A DNA stretch of 64,000 nucleotides. It comes from Microbacterium aurum (GTDB taxonomy: Bacteria > Actinomycetota > Actinomycetes > Actinomycetales > Microbacteriaceae). The position numbers and the translations under genes were made by a program. The notes beneath the pieces were generated by a model. It worked only from the letters and a program-made list of their open reading frames with translations, made no database searches and was not told the origin of the DNA. Position 1 is the first letter of the stretch; each line of letters starts with the position of its first letter. This document shows positions 27,101-35,786 of the stretch, piece after piece. The DNA is taken from assembly GCF_016907815.1 (NCBI RefSeq), contig NZ_JAFBCQ010000001.1, positions 1,550,001 through 1,614,000 of the forward strand. Reading direction: 5' to 3'.

Positions 27101-27598
27101 CTGGCGGGTGATGCGGCGCAGGACCTGCCGGAGTTCCTCCCCGGGACGCTCGTGGCGGTGCAGCCGCCGCTGTTCGCCGACCAGTCCAGTTACGACGTGC
27201 TGGCGGCGGACCTGTGGGCGACGGGGATCTCCACGGACGACCACCCGATGACCCACTACCGGGCACCGCTGGATGCCCGCGGGGTGCTCAGCTCGCGCGA
27301 ACTGCGCACCCACGAGACCGGCCGGCGAGTCGAGGTCGCGGGTCTGGTCACGCACCGGCAGCGGCCGGCCACGGCATCCGGGATCACGTTCGTGAACCTG
27401 GAGGACGAGCACGGGCTCGTGAACGTGATCTGTTCGAAGGGGGTGTGGGACCGCTACCGGCGGGTGCTGCGCGATTCGCCGGCGCTCATCGCCCGTGGGA
27501 TGCTGGAGCGTTCGCCGGAGGGGGTGACGAACCTCGTCGCCGACGGGTTCGAGGACCTGCGGGTGGGGGTGCAGCACCGCTCGCGGGACTTCAGATGA
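24113..27598 (+). CDS. dnaE2: Error-prone DNA polymerase III alpha subunit DnaE2
   Basis: The 1161-residue C-family polymerase has an N-terminal PHP domain (YAELHAHSSFSFLDGAS from ~75), the palm with catalytic triad in PDIDVDFD (~465-472), GRGSAANSAVCYLLDI, and an HhH region (GLAAVTGVGKPLAERIV). The C-terminal OB fold (VEVAGLVTHRQRP) lacks a clamp-binding QxxLF tail, as in DnaE2. It performs SOS-induced translesion synthesis with ImuA' and ImuB. ATG 24113 follows a repeat element, not a clear ribosome binding site. An in-frame insertion at ~869-900 is repeat-derived (RASAASETKR). The 3' end overlaps the convergent chelatase gene by 8 bases. Confidence 0.95.
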   Translation: MGFNNPSVTWAEMARLLDAPSPAGTPGAPDAPRKPGARALGGPREPDGGDGPAFSRKRGSYAPPAIERPADAVPYAELHAHSSFSFLDGASAPAELAEEAERLGLHALAITDHDGFYGIARFAEAAEHLQVATVFGAELSLGLPAVQSGVADPAGSHLLVLARGEEGYHRLAAAITHAQLAGGEKGRPRYDLDELAERADGHWAILTGCRKGTVRQALAAGGAGAAASELDLLISRFGPDAVNVELIDHGNPTDTRDNDVLAALAAERGLPVLATNNVHYDVPERVHLAAAIAAVRANRGLDELDGWLPSHASAHLRSGAEMTRRFRRYPGAIARTVTLADELAFPLRRAKPALPKLPVPEGHTPMSWLRELVWGAVPRKYPDLSAEDRARIERELDVIAQKDFPGYFLIVHGIVAEARRRGILCQGRGSAANSAVCYLLDITAIDSIFYRLPFERFLSAMREEEPDIDVDFDSDRREEIIQWVFDTYGRERAAQVANVIQYRPKNAVRDMAKALGHSPGQQDAWSKQVDRWDGVYEAHDHDIPDRVLAYAGELLKAPRHLGIHSGGMVLTERPVGEVVPIEHARMDKRTVIQWDKDDAAWMGLVKFDLLGLGMLAALQYCFDLIAEATGEHWSLDAIPKEEAAVYDMLCRADSIGVFQVESRAQMGLLPRLQPRRFYDLVIEIALIRPGPIQGGAVHPYVRRKLGKEKVTYAHPKLKPVLERTLGIPVFQEQLMQMGMAVGDLSGEDADVLRRAMGSKRGIERIESVKAKLYAGMARNGLVGEAADDIYAKIQAFANFGFAESHSLSFGLLVYASSWLKLHYPAAFLAALLRAQPMGFYSPATLTGDARRHGVRVLRPDIHLSGADAGLEPLRDPTPVAPRASAASETKRGDPTGMPSCTERHQPPVGEFRPDAPDESAAHRRDGNVAVRLGLAAVTGVGKPLAERIVAAREAEGPFRDLRDLVRRTKATAAQVEALATAGAFEGMGVSRREGIWLAGDAAQDLPEFLPGTLVAVQPPLFADQSSYDVLAADLWATGISTDDHPMTHYRAPLDARGVLSSRELRTHETGRRVEVAGLVTHRQRPATASGITFVNLEDEHGLVNVICSKGVWDRYRRVLRDSPALIARGMLERSPEGVTNLVADGFEDLRVGVQHRSRDFR

Positions 27599-28304
27599 CG
27601 GCCGGCTCCAGCGTGCGCAGGGCGGCGAGGCAGCGTTCGGCCGCGATCTCGGCGATGCGCGGATCGGGGGCGAGCGGCAGCGTGACCAGATCGCCGCCGC
27701 CGCGCGCGATGACGCGGGCGAAGTGTCCCGGGGCGAGCACATAGCTCGCGATCGCGACGCGGCGCCGCGCGCCGTCCGAGCCCGCTCCGGAGCCTGCGGC
27801 ACGGACGGCGTCCGCGATGCGGATGCCCGCGCCGGCGGCGAAGCCGGTCGTGACGGGACCGTCCAGGCGGCGGGCGAGCATCGCGGCCATCTGCTGCACA
27901 TCGACCGCCGCGGCGGGGTCGCTCGAGCCGGCCGCCGCGAGGACCACGGCGTCGCCGGGGCGCACGCCCGCCGCCGTCAGGCGGTCGTGCAGCACGTCGG
28001 CGAGCAGCTCGTGGGGACCCAGGGCCGGTGCCGCGCTCGCGCGCCCCGGGTGCTTCGCCACGGCCCGCGCGATGTCGACGTTCGTGTGGAAGCCCGTCGA
28101 CAGCAGCAGGGGCACGACGACGACCGGGCCGTCGCCGACGCAGCGGTCCACGACCTCGTCGACCGCGGGATCCTGCACGTCGACGAACGCCTCCTCCACC
28201 CGGATCCCGGGCAGCAGGCCCCGGATCTGGTCGATGAGCGTGCGGACGGCGGCGCGGCCGGTCGCGTCGGCCGTGCCGTGCGAGCAGGCGATCAGGGTCG
28301 TCAT
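27591..28304 (-). CDS. Sirohydrochlorin chelatase family protein (CbiX/SirB type)
   Basis: The 237-residue protein starts MTTLIACSHGTADATGRAAV; the histidine in SHGT is the metal-binding signature of CbiX/SirB chelatases. A second CbiX-like half (DAVVLAAAGSSDPAA) follows, so the protein is the two-domain, long form. It should insert ferrous iron into sirohydrochlorin, the last step of siroheme synthesis needed by NirB. The start overlaps the hemD stop by 4 bases. It is the last gene of the nitrite-assimilation operon. Confidence 0.88.
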   Translation of the reverse strand: MTTLIACSHGTADATGRAAVRTLIDQIRGLLPGIRVEEAFVDVQDPAVDEVVDRCVGDGPVVVVPLLLSTGFHTNVDIARAVAKHPGRASAAPALGPHELLADVLHDRLTAAGVRPGDAVVLAAAGSSDPAAAVDVQQMAAMLARRLDGPVTTGFAAGAGIRIADAVRAAGSGAGSDGARRRVAIASYVLAPGHFARVIARGGGDLVTLPLAPDPRIAEIAAERCLAALRTLEPAVI

Positions 28305-29446
28305 CGTGGTTCCTCCGTTCCGGCGGGCTCGAGCCGGTAGCCGCGCTTGACGACCGTCCGGATGATGCCCGGGGCATCCAGCGCCTCGCGCACGCGCGCG
28401 ATGGCGACATCCACGGCGTGTGCGCTCTCGCCCGAGCGCGGCAGCGCGCTGCACAGGGTCGCTCGCGACACGACGCCGCCGTCCGCGGCGATCAGCGCGC
28501 CGAGCAGCGCGATGCCCGAACGCGAGAGGGCGATGAAGCGTCCGTCGAGCACCGCGCCGCCGCTGCGCAGCTCGAGCCGGCCGGCGATCGTGTCGACGGC
28601 GGGGGCGTGGCCGCCGCCGAAGTGGGTGACGACCGCACGGACGAGCGACCCGAGCCGACCGCGCTCCGCCACGAGCGGGGTGAAGCCGGCGGTGCGCAGC
28701 GGTCCGGCCGTGATCGGGCCCACGGCGGCCATGAGAAGCCGTCTCGTCGCGGCGGCGGCCAGAAGAGCATCGCGGACCTCGGCCCGATCGGCGGCCGCGA
28801 GCCACTCCGCAGCGCCCGGGGCGGAGGTGAACAGCACGGCGTCGACCTCGCCTTGCGCGGCGGCGAGCACCGATCGCGTCACGGATGCCGGGTCGGCAGG
28901 TGGTCCCCAGCGGTAGACGGTCAGGCTGACGACGTCGGCACCGGCATCCGAGAACAGCTCATCCAGGCCGTCCGCACCCGAACCGTGATGCTGCACGGCG
29001 ACGCGCCGGCCCGAGACGCCCTCGGCGAGGAGGAAGGCGCCGAGCTCGGCCGACGTCTCCGACTCCGCGACCCAGTCCGCGATGAGCCCCGCCTGCTGGA
29101 TCGCGCCGCGCGCCTTCGGCCCGCGGGCGACGATCTGCGCCCGTCCGAGCGAGGCGAGCAGTCCGTCGAGCAGTCCCGCCTCTTCCGCCGTCTCCATCCA
29201 GCCGCGAAACCCGACGCCGGTGGTGACGACCACGATGTCGGGCGCCGTGCGCACGAGCGCACGCGTCGCGTCGAGGAGCGCCTCGTCGTCGATGTGCGGC
29301 ACGATGCTGAGCGCCGGCGCTCGGCGCACCTGCGCGCCGTGACGCTCCAGCGCGGCCGCCAGCTCGGAGGAGCGGCGGTCGACGGCGATGACGATCGAGC
29401 AGCCCTCGAGGGCCGCCGACAGTCCGGCGCGTGCGGGAGCGGTCAC
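28301..29446 (-). CDS. hemD: Uroporphyrinogen-III synthase fused to an OmpR-type winged helix
   Basis: Residues ~1-260 match HemD-type uroporphyrinogen-III synthase (DIVVVTTGVGFRGWM, AVQHHGSGADGL, VDAVLFTSAPGAAEWL). Residues ~285-381 form a winged-helix domain ending TVVKRGYRLEP, as in OmpR-family transcription factors. This fusion is known in actinobacteria beside nitrite genes. The enzyme half makes the siroheme precursor; the DNA-binding half may regulate the operon (inference). Four-base overlaps on both sides show translational coupling. Confidence 0.85.
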   Translation of the reverse strand: MTAPARAGLSAALEGCSIVIAVDRRSSELAAALERHGAQVRRAPALSIVPHIDDEALLDATRALVRTAPDIVVVTTGVGFRGWMETAEEAGLLDGLLASLGRAQIVARGPKARGAIQQAGLIADWVAESETSAELGAFLLAEGVSGRRVAVQHHGSGADGLDELFSDAGADVVSLTVYRWGPPADPASVTRSVLAAAQGEVDAVLFTSAPGAAEWLAAADRAEVRDALLAAAATRRLLMAAVGPITAGPLRTAGFTPLVAERGRLGSLVRAVVTHFGGGHAPAVDTIAGRLELRSGGAVLDGRFIALSRSGIALLGALIAADGGVVSRATLCSALPRSGESAHAVDVAIARVREALDAPGIIRTVVKRGYRLEPAGTEEPR

Positions 29447-30684
29447 CGTCTCGCCTCACCGATCCTCTCGCCGGCGCTCGCCCCGAGGAGCAGATCGGCG
29501 CGGGTCACGTCGCCGATGACGATGACGGCGGGGTTGCGGACGCCCGCGGCGGCGGCCCGCTGCGCCACCGTCGCGAGGGTCGCGCGCGTCGTGCGCTGCG
29601 CCGGGGTGTGCCCGCTCTCGACGATCGCGACGGGGCGGTCGCCGTCGGCGCCGGCCGCGAGCGCTGCCGCCGCGAGCCGGGGGAGCGCTGCGACCCCCAT
29701 GAGGACGACGGTCGTCATCGCCTCATCGACCAGAGCGGCGAGCGTCGTCGGCGTGATCTCGGCCTGGCCGTTGACGACGTGCACGCCCGCCGAGACGCCG
29801 CGGTGGGTGACCGGGATGCCGGCGGCTTGCGGTACGGCGATCGCGCTCGTGATGCCCGGCACGACCTCGACGGCGATGCCGGCGGCCAGGCACGCCGCGA
29901 GCTCCTCGCCCCCGCGCCCGAAGACGAACGGGTCGCCGCCCTTCAGACGCACGACGCGCTTGCCGCGGCGCGCGTGAGTGATCAGCAGCTCGTTGATCTG
30001 CTCCTGCGGCACGGGGTGGTGCCCGGGGCGCTTGCCGACGTCGATGATCTCAACGTCGGGGTCGAGGACGGCGGGCAGCTCGTCCGCCGGCCCCAGCCGG
30101 TCAGCGATGACGACATCGGCCTCGGCGAGCAGGCGGCGCCCGCGCACGGTCATGAGGTCGATGGGCCCCGGGCCGCCGCCGACGAGGTCGACGCGTCCCG
30201 TGCGCGTCGCGCGGCGCCGACGCAGCGGCAGGGTGCCCTCACGCAGGAGGGCCGCGACGGCGTCGCGCAGGCGCGCGGCGCGGCCGGGGTCCACCCCGGT
30301 GTCGGACGCCACCCCGACCACGATGTCGCCCGATCGGGTCTCGGCGGTGAGCCGCGCGCTGCCGTGGGCGCCGTCGGACGTGTTGACGCAGAGGATGCGG
30401 CGGGCATCGCACCACTGCGTGACCTCGGCATCCGTGCGCCGGTCGCCGGTCGCGGCGTGCACGAGCCACGCGCCGTCGAGATCGTCCTCCCGCACGCGGC
30501 GCGGCGTCCAGGCGACCCGCCCGCTCGCGACCAGCTCGGCCACGGCGGAACTCACCGCGGGCGCGACGACGGTCACGAGCGCGCCGTCGGCGAGCAGGCG
30601 CGGCAGCCGGCGCGCGGCGACCGCGCCCCCGCCGGCGAAGAGCACGGCCCGCCCCGCGAACGAGACTCCGAGCATCGTGGTCAT
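29443..30684 (-). CDS. cysG: CysG-like bifunctional siroheme synthase (precorrin-2 dehydrogenase + uroporphyrinogen-III methyltransferase)
   Basis: The 413-residue protein has an N-terminal NAD-dependent dehydrogenase domain (AVLFAGGGAVAARRLPRLL; ~1-150) and a C-terminal SAM-dependent SUMT domain. The latter shows VDLVGGGPGPIDLMTVRG, VIADRL, RLKGGDPFVFGRGGEE and VVPGITSAIAVP. It methylates uroporphyrinogen III to precorrin-2 and oxidises it to sirohydrochlorin; the separate chelatase downstream would insert iron. It overlaps nirD and hemD by 4 bases each. Confidence 0.93.
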   Translation of the reverse strand: MTTMLGVSFAGRAVLFAGGGAVAARRLPRLLADGALVTVVAPAVSSAVAELVASGRVAWTPRRVREDDLDGAWLVHAATGDRRTDAEVTQWCDARRILCVNTSDGAHGSARLTAETRSGDIVVGVASDTGVDPGRAARLRDAVAALLREGTLPLRRRRATRTGRVDLVGGGPGPIDLMTVRGRRLLAEADVVIADRLGPADELPAVLDPDVEIIDVGKRPGHHPVPQEQINELLITHARRGKRVVRLKGGDPFVFGRGGEELAACLAAGIAVEVVPGITSAIAVPQAAGIPVTHRGVSAGVHVVNGQAEITPTTLAALVDEAMTTVVLMGVAALPRLAAAALAAGADGDRPVAIVESGHTPAQRTTRATLATVAQRAAAAGVRNPAVIVIGDVTRADLLLGASAGERIGEARR

Positions 30685-31067
30685 GATCCGCCCTCCCACT
30701 TGATCAGTACGCGGCCGGCGCCGTCGACCGACACCGGCCAGCGCTGCAGCGTGCGCGCATCCTTGCCCTGCGTGTCCAGGCACAGGCCGGTGCGCAGATC
30801 GAAGACCTGCTTGAACATGGGCGAGGCGACGGTCGGGATTCCCTCCCGCGTGCCGACGATGCCCCGCGACATCACCGCCGCGCCGCTGTACGGGTCGACG
30901 TTCGACACCGCGTGGACGCGGCCGTCGTGCAGCAGGAAGAGGGCCAGCTGGGCCTTGCCGATCAGGGCGGCGCGCCCGCGCTCGACTTCCAGATCCGCGA
31001 TGTCGCACACGTCCAGCCAGGCCGCGCGCGTGGCGGTGGCCGCGGCATCCGTCATCGCCAGCGTCAT
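30681..31067 (-). CDS. nirD: Nitrite reductase (NADH) small subunit NirD
   Basis: The 128-residue Rieske-fold protein of the assimilatory NirD type has the conserved LFLLHDGRVHAVSNVDPYSGA and SRGIVGTREGIPTVASPMFKQ segments and no Rieske cysteines, which is normal for NirD. Its start overlaps the nirB stop by 4 bases. It forms the small subunit of the siroheme nitrite reductase. Confidence 0.95.
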   Translation of the reverse strand: MTLAMTDAAATATRAAWLDVCDIADLEVERGRAALIGKAQLALFLLHDGRVHAVSNVDPYSGAAVMSRGIVGTREGIPTVASPMFKQVFDLRTGLCLDTQGKDARTLQRWPVSVDGAGRVLIKWEGGS

Positions 31068-33712
31068 CGTCGCACCTCCAGCACCGTCCCGGCGATGAGC
31101 ACGCCGCCGCCTTGCCGTTCCTCCTCCGTCGCGGGGCGCGGCTGACCGCGCTCGACGGTGTAGGCGAGGGACGGATCGGGGGTGTCCGGCGCGTTGACGA
31201 ACGACGCGAACCGGTGGAGCTTCTCGGGATCGTCGAGCGTGGCCTTCCACTCGTCCTCGTAGCCGTCGAGGTGGCGCGCGACGGCGGCGTCGAGGTCGCC
31301 GCAGATGCCGAGACTGTCGTCGAAGATCACGGCGCGCAGGCCCTCGATGCCGCCTTCGAGGTCTTCGAACCACGGGGCGGTGCGCTGCAGTCGGTCGGCG
31401 GTGAAGATGTAGTACATCAGGAACCGGTCGATCGCGGTGATGAGGGCGTCGTCGTCGAGCGATTCGGCCAGCAGCACCGCGTGCCGGGGAGTGAACCCGC
31501 CGTTGCCGCCGACGTACAGGTTCCAGCCGGTCTCGGTCGCGATGACGCCGACGTCCTTGCCGCGGGCCTCGGCGCACTCTCGCGCGCAGCCGGACACGCC
31601 GAGCTTGATCTTGTGCGGCGAGCGGAGCCCGCGGTAGCGCAGCTCGAGCCGCACCGCCATGCCGACGGCATCCTGCACGCCGTACCGGCACCACGTCGAC
31701 CCGACGCAGGACTTCACCGTGCGCAGCGACTTGCCGTAGGCGTGGCCCGACTCGAAGCCCTCGTCGACGAGCCGCTTCCAGATGGCCGGCAGCTGCTCGA
31801 GCCGCGCGCCGAACATGTCGATGCGCTGCCCGCCGGTGATCTTCGTGTACAGCCCGAAGTCCTGCGCGACCTGACCGATCACCAGCAGTCCGTGCGGGGT
31901 GATCTCGCCGCCGGGGATGCGCGGGACGACCGAGTAGCTGCCGTCCTTCTGCATGTTGGCCATGACGTGGTCGTTCGTGTCCTGCAGCGTCGCGTTCTCG
32001 CCGTCGAGCACGTGGGTGCCGGTGAGGGTCGACAGGATGCTGGCCAGCACCGGCTTGCAGATGTCGCACCCGCGCCCCGTGCCGAACCGCTCGATGACGC
32101 CGCTGAAGGTGGACAGGCCCGACACGCGCACCGCGTCGAAGAGCTGGCGGCGCGACAGGGCGAAGTGCTCGCAGAGCGCGGTGCTCAGCGTCGCGCCGGT
32201 CTTCGCGAGCTCGGTGCCCACGATCTTCTTGATCGTCATGACGCACGAGCCACACGCGGCGCCGGCCTTCGTGCACGCCTTGACGGCTGCGACGTCGCCG
32301 CATCCCTCCTCGTGCACGGCGTGGCGGATCGCTCCCGCCGTCACGCTGTTGCACGAGCAGACGAGGGCCGCATCGGGCAGCTCGGCCTTCGGCGCGGCGG
32401 CGTTCTCGGGCAGCAGGTAGCCGGCGGGGTCGCCGCCCAGCGCGCCGCCGACGAGCGGGCGGAGGGAGCCGTACGCGGACGCGTCGCCGACGAGGATGCC
32501 GCCGAGCAGCGTCTTCGCGTCGTCCGAGAGCACGAGCTTCTTGTAGACGCCCGCGATCGGGTCGGCGTAGACGACGTCGAGCGCGCCGGGGGTCTGCGCG
32601 AACGCGTCGCCGAAGCTCGCGACGTCGACGCCCGACAGCTTCAGCTTGGTCGACAGGTCGAACCCCGGGAACTCCGCCTCGCCGCCGAGGAGACCCGTGG
32701 CGGCGACTTCGGCCATCGCATAGCCGGGGGCGACGAGCCCGACGGCCTGCCCCTCGAAGCTCGCGACCTCGCCGACCGCGAGGATGCGGCGGTCGGAGGT
32801 GCGGCACGCGGCGTCGATGACGACGCCGCCGCGCGGATCGACCTGGAGCTCGGCGTGGCGCGCCAGCTCGTCGCGCGGGCGCACCCCGACGGTGAACACG
32901 ACGACGTCGGTGCGGGCGTAACTGCCGTCGCGGAACTCGAGCCCGGTGACCCGACCTGCGGCATCCGGATCGAGCCGGGTGGTGATCGCGCCGGTGCGCA
33001 CGCCGATCCCCCGTGCCTCGATGAGGCGGCGCAGCGCATCGCCGGCGGGCTGGTCGAGTTGCGCCGACATGAGCCGGTCGGAGGACTGGACCACCGTGCA
33101 GTCGACGTCGAGGCCGTGCAGTGCGCCCGCGGCCTCGAGCCCGAGCAGGCCGCCACCGATGACGGTGCCGACGAGCGGGCGGCCGAGCTCGGCGGAGCGC
33201 CGCGCCACGAAGTCGCGAAGCGCGGCGACGTCATCGAGCGTGCGGTAGACGAAGCATCCCTCGAGGTCGAAGCCGTCGACGGCGAGCCGCGCGGCGTACG
33301 ATCCCGTGGCGAGCACGAGCCGGTCGTAGCCGACCGATCGGCCGGAGCGGGTGACGACGCGACGCGCGGCGCGGTCGAGGCGGACGACCGGGTCGTCGCC
33401 GAGGAACTCGACGCGCTCGTCTTCCGTGACGCTGCGTGCGAGGGTCAGGTCGTCGGCGCTCGCGCCGGCGAAGAACGAGGTGAGCGCGACCCGGTCGTAG
33501 GGGAGGCGTCGCTCCTCGCCGATGAGGGTGACGCGCCACGCGTCGCCGGAGCGGCTGAGCAGGCTCTCGACGAAGCGATGGGCGACCATTCCCGCCCCGA
33601 CCACCACGACGTGCGCGGTGGTGGGGCGGGTGGAGCTCATGTCGTCACGGTACGCGGGCGCTGTTTCGGCGGCGTCAGCGCCATGTTTCCGGTTCTTGAC
33701 GTGGGGAGCCAT
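31064..33712 (-). CDS. nirB: Nitrite reductase (NADH) large subunit NirB
   Basis: The 882-residue protein has the full NirB layout: FAD/NAD(P)H pyridine nucleotide-disulfide oxidoreductase domain (VVVVGAGMVAHRFVE), a [2Fe-2S] BFD-like domain (LVCSCNSVTAGAIRHAV, CGSC), and a sulfite/nitrite reductase module. The module has the siroheme-[4Fe-4S] cysteines in STWCRYG and LGVSGCARECAE. It reduces nitrite to ammonium with NADH. The ATG at 33712 has a GGAGAG site; a start at 33640 (MSSTRPTTAH) is possible but has none. nirC lies upstream on the same strand. Confidence 0.96.
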   Translation of the reverse strand: MAPHVKNRKHGADAAETAPAYRDDMSSTRPTTAHVVVVGAGMVAHRFVESLLSRSGDAWRVTLIGEERRLPYDRVALTSFFAGASADDLTLARSVTEDERVEFLGDDPVVRLDRAARRVVTRSGRSVGYDRLVLATGSYAARLAVDGFDLEGCFVYRTLDDVAALRDFVARRSAELGRPLVGTVIGGGLLGLEAAGALHGLDVDCTVVQSSDRLMSAQLDQPAGDALRRLIEARGIGVRTGAITTRLDPDAAGRVTGLEFRDGSYARTDVVVFTVGVRPRDELARHAELQVDPRGGVVIDAACRTSDRRILAVGEVASFEGQAVGLVAPGYAMAEVAATGLLGGEAEFPGFDLSTKLKLSGVDVASFGDAFAQTPGALDVVYADPIAGVYKKLVLSDDAKTLLGGILVGDASAYGSLRPLVGGALGGDPAGYLLPENAAAPKAELPDAALVCSCNSVTAGAIRHAVHEEGCGDVAAVKACTKAGAACGSCVMTIKKIVGTELAKTGATLSTALCEHFALSRRQLFDAVRVSGLSTFSGVIERFGTGRGCDICKPVLASILSTLTGTHVLDGENATLQDTNDHVMANMQKDGSYSVVPRIPGGEITPHGLLVIGQVAQDFGLYTKITGGQRIDMFGARLEQLPAIWKRLVDEGFESGHAYGKSLRTVKSCVGSTWCRYGVQDAVGMAVRLELRYRGLRSPHKIKLGVSGCARECAEARGKDVGVIATETGWNLYVGGNGGFTPRHAVLLAESLDDDALITAIDRFLMYYIFTADRLQRTAPWFEDLEGGIEGLRAVIFDDSLGICGDLDAAVARHLDGYEDEWKATLDDPEKLHRFASFVNAPDTPDPSLAYTVERGQPRPATEEERQGGGVLIAGTVLEVRR

Positions 33713-33757
33713 GGTCTCTCCGGTCTCGTGCGGGGGTGTGGTGGGCGTCTTCTGGGC

Positions 33758-34612
33758 TCAGGCGGCGGGCGCCGTGGCAGGGGCGACGTCGGCCGCGGCC
33801 GGGGCGGGCGTGCGCCGCGACGATCCACGGGCGTAGGTGAGGTAGAGCGGGATGGCCGTGAAGACGAGCCCGCCGACGAGGTTGCCGACCACGGTCGGGA
33901 TCTCGTTCCAGACGAGGTAGTCCATGATCGTGAAGTCGCCGCCGAGCATGAGGCCCGAGGGGAAGAGGAACATGTTGACGATGGAGTGCTCGAAGCCCAT
34001 GTAGAAGAAGAGCATGATCGGCATCCACATCGCGATGATCTTGCCGATGACGTCCTTCGAGACGCACGCGAGGACGACGCCGGTGGAGACCATCCAGTTG
34101 CACAGCACGGCGCGGACGAAGAGGGTCAGCATGCCGGCGAAGCCGTGCTCGGCGTAGCCGACCGTGCGGCCCTCGCCGATGTGGCCGATGGCTTCACCGA
34201 CGGCGTTCGGCGCGTCGGAGAACCCGAACGTGACGACGATGGCCATGAGCACCGCGACGGTGATCGCGCCGATGAGGTTGCCGACGAAGACGAGCCCCCA
34301 GTTGCGCAGGATGCCGCCGATGGTGACGCCGGGGCGCTTGTCGAGCCAGGCGAGGGGAGCGAGCACGAACACTCCGGTGAGCAGGTCGTAGCCGAGGAGG
34401 TACAGCATGATGAAGCCGACCGGGAACAGCAGCGCGCCGAGCAGCGGCATGCCGGTGTTGACGGTCACCGTGACGGCGAACGCCGCGGCGAGGGTGAGCA
34501 GCGCCCCGCCGAGGATCGAGCGGATGATGGTGTCGCGTGCCGAGAGCATCACCTTCGCCGCACCGGCGTCGATGATGGTGGAGACGAGTTCTGCGGGCTT
34601 GACGTAGGTCAT
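33758..34612 (-). CDS. nirC: Formate/nitrite transporter family protein (NirC-like)
   Basis: The 284-residue FNT-family channel has six membrane segments and the family signatures RNWGLVFVGNLIGA and MGFEHSIVNMFLFPSGLMLG. Its place as first gene of the nirBD-siroheme operon supports nitrite uptake. The ATG at 34612 has GGAAGG eight bases upstream. The C-terminus is Ala/Pro-rich. A 45-base gap separates it from nirB. Confidence 0.92.
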   Translation of the reverse strand: MTYVKPAELVSTIIDAGAAKVMLSARDTIIRSILGGALLTLAAAFAVTVTVNTGMPLLGALLFPVGFIMLYLLGYDLLTGVFVLAPLAWLDKRPGVTIGGILRNWGLVFVGNLIGAITVAVLMAIVVTFGFSDAPNAVGEAIGHIGEGRTVGYAEHGFAGMLTLFVRAVLCNWMVSTGVVLACVSKDVIGKIIAMWMPIMLFFYMGFEHSIVNMFLFPSGLMLGGDFTIMDYLVWNEIPTVVGNLVGGLVFTAIPLYLTYARGSSRRTPAPAAADVAPATAPAA

Positions 34613-34677
34613 GTGAAGCGCCTTCCGTGACGGGAGCGCGGCCTCGCGGGCCGATGCCCCGACGCTAGGGCGGCGAT

Positions 34678-34721
34678 GTTTCGCCGGTCGTGCCGCGGAT
34701 GTGACGGCGCGTAACCGTTTG
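34678..34721. promoter_or_regulatory. Possible GlnR-type box upstream of nirC
   Basis: On the plus strand GTTTC (34678), GTGCC (34690), GTGAC (34701), GTAAC (34711) and GTTTG (34717) form a series with 10-12-base steps through GTAAC. This resembles the spaced GTnAC/GAAAC half-sites of actinobacterial GlnR, which controls nitrite assimilation. The match is imperfect. The rest of the 208-base divergent spacer shows nothing clear. Confidence 0.35.
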
Positions 34722-34820
34722 CTCTCACGGCGCGTTCGCCGTTTGTGAGAAGGAGCGCCGCACCCGTTCCGGGGCACCCTGCGACATCCGCCGTTCCGGC
34801 GCATCCGCCACACTGGGGTC

Positions 34821-35777
34821 ATGCGCGCTCTCGTCTACGACCGGTACGGCGGCGTCGAGCGCCTCTCGCTCACCGAGATGCCGCGCCCGCAGCCCGGCCC
34901 GGGCGACGTGCTCGTCGAGGTCGTCGCGACCTCGCTCAACCTCAGCGACTGGGAGGGGCTGCGGGGGTCCCCGGCGTACGCGCGGATCGGCGGGCTGTTC
35001 CGCCCGGGCCGGCCGGTGCTCGGCTCGGACATCGCCGGTCGGGTCGTCGCGGTCGGCCCGGGGGTGGAGCGCTGGAGCCCGGGCGACGAGGTCTTCGGCG
35101 ACAACCTGATGCGCAAGGGCGGGCTCGCCGAGTATGCGGTGGTGCCCGAGTCGGCGCTCGCGCGCAAGCCCGCGGCGCTGAGCTTCGAGGTGGCCTCGAC
35201 GATCCCGCAGTCGGGCGCGATCGCCGAGCAGGCGGTCGCCTTGGCCGCACCCGGGACGCGGATGCTGCTGAACGGCGCGGGCGGCGGGTCGGGATCGTTC
35301 GCCCTCCAGCTCGCTGCGGCCGCCGGCATCCGTCTCACCGCCGTCGACAACGCCGCCAAGCTCGACCTCATGCGCTCCCTCGGCGCCGAAAGGGTGCTCG
35401 ACTACCGCGTCGACGACTTCACGCGGCACGGGCCGTACGACCTCATCGTCGATCTCGTCGCGCGCCGCTCGGTGTTCGCGTACCGGCGGGCGCTCGCGCC
35501 GGGCGGTCGGTGCCTCATCGTCGGGGGCACCGTGCGGACGCTCCTGCGGATGCTGACCGTCGGTGCGCTCGCGGGCGCGCTCACCGGCCGCAGGCTGGGG
35601 GTCATGGCGGTGCGGCAGGGGCCTGAGCACTTCCTGCCGCTCGCCGAGCGGGTCGCCCGGGGAGAGGTGCGCGCCGTGATCGACTGGGTCTGCCCCCTCG
35701 CGCAGGCGCCGCAGGCCTTCGCCGCGCTCGGCGCCGGCCAGGCGCAGGGCAAGATCGTGATCCGGGTGGCGGACTGA
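34821..35777 (+). CDS. Zinc-independent MDR-type NAD(P)H:quinone oxidoreductase
   Basis: The 318-residue medium-chain dehydrogenase/reductase starts MRALVYDRYGGVERLSLTEMPRP. It has the GroES-like fold (VLGSDIAGRVVAVGPGVERWSPGDEVFG) and a Rossmann domain with LLNGAGGGSGSFALQLA. The structural and catalytic zinc cysteines are absent, as in the quinone oxidoreductase branch. It is divergent from nirC, with no clear pathway link. Confidence 0.88.
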   Translation: MRALVYDRYGGVERLSLTEMPRPQPGPGDVLVEVVATSLNLSDWEGLRGSPAYARIGGLFRPGRPVLGSDIAGRVVAVGPGVERWSPGDEVFGDNLMRKGGLAEYAVVPESALARKPAALSFEVASTIPQSGAIAEQAVALAAPGTRMLLNGAGGGSGSFALQLAAAAGIRLTAVDNAAKLDLMRSLGAERVLDYRVDDFTRHGPYDLIVDLVARRSVFAYRRALAPGGRCLIVGGTVRTLLRMLTVGALAGALTGRRLGVMAVRQGPEHFLPLAERVARGEVRAVIDWVCPLAQAPQAFAALGAGQAQGKIVIRVAD

Positions 35778-35786
35778 CCGGCGGCG

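Noticed and set aside
22829..27901. A very long open frame (1690 codons) on the minus strand opposite imuB and dnaE2
   Set aside because: It is Arg/Pro/His-rich with no recognisable domain and mirrors the GC-rich third positions of the real plus-strand genes; the plus-strand products carry clear catalytic motifs.
30681..32807. A 708-codon minus-strand frame running through nirB into nirD
   Set aside because: Only its last ~128 codons are real (nirD); the upstream part is the out-of-frame shadow of nirB.
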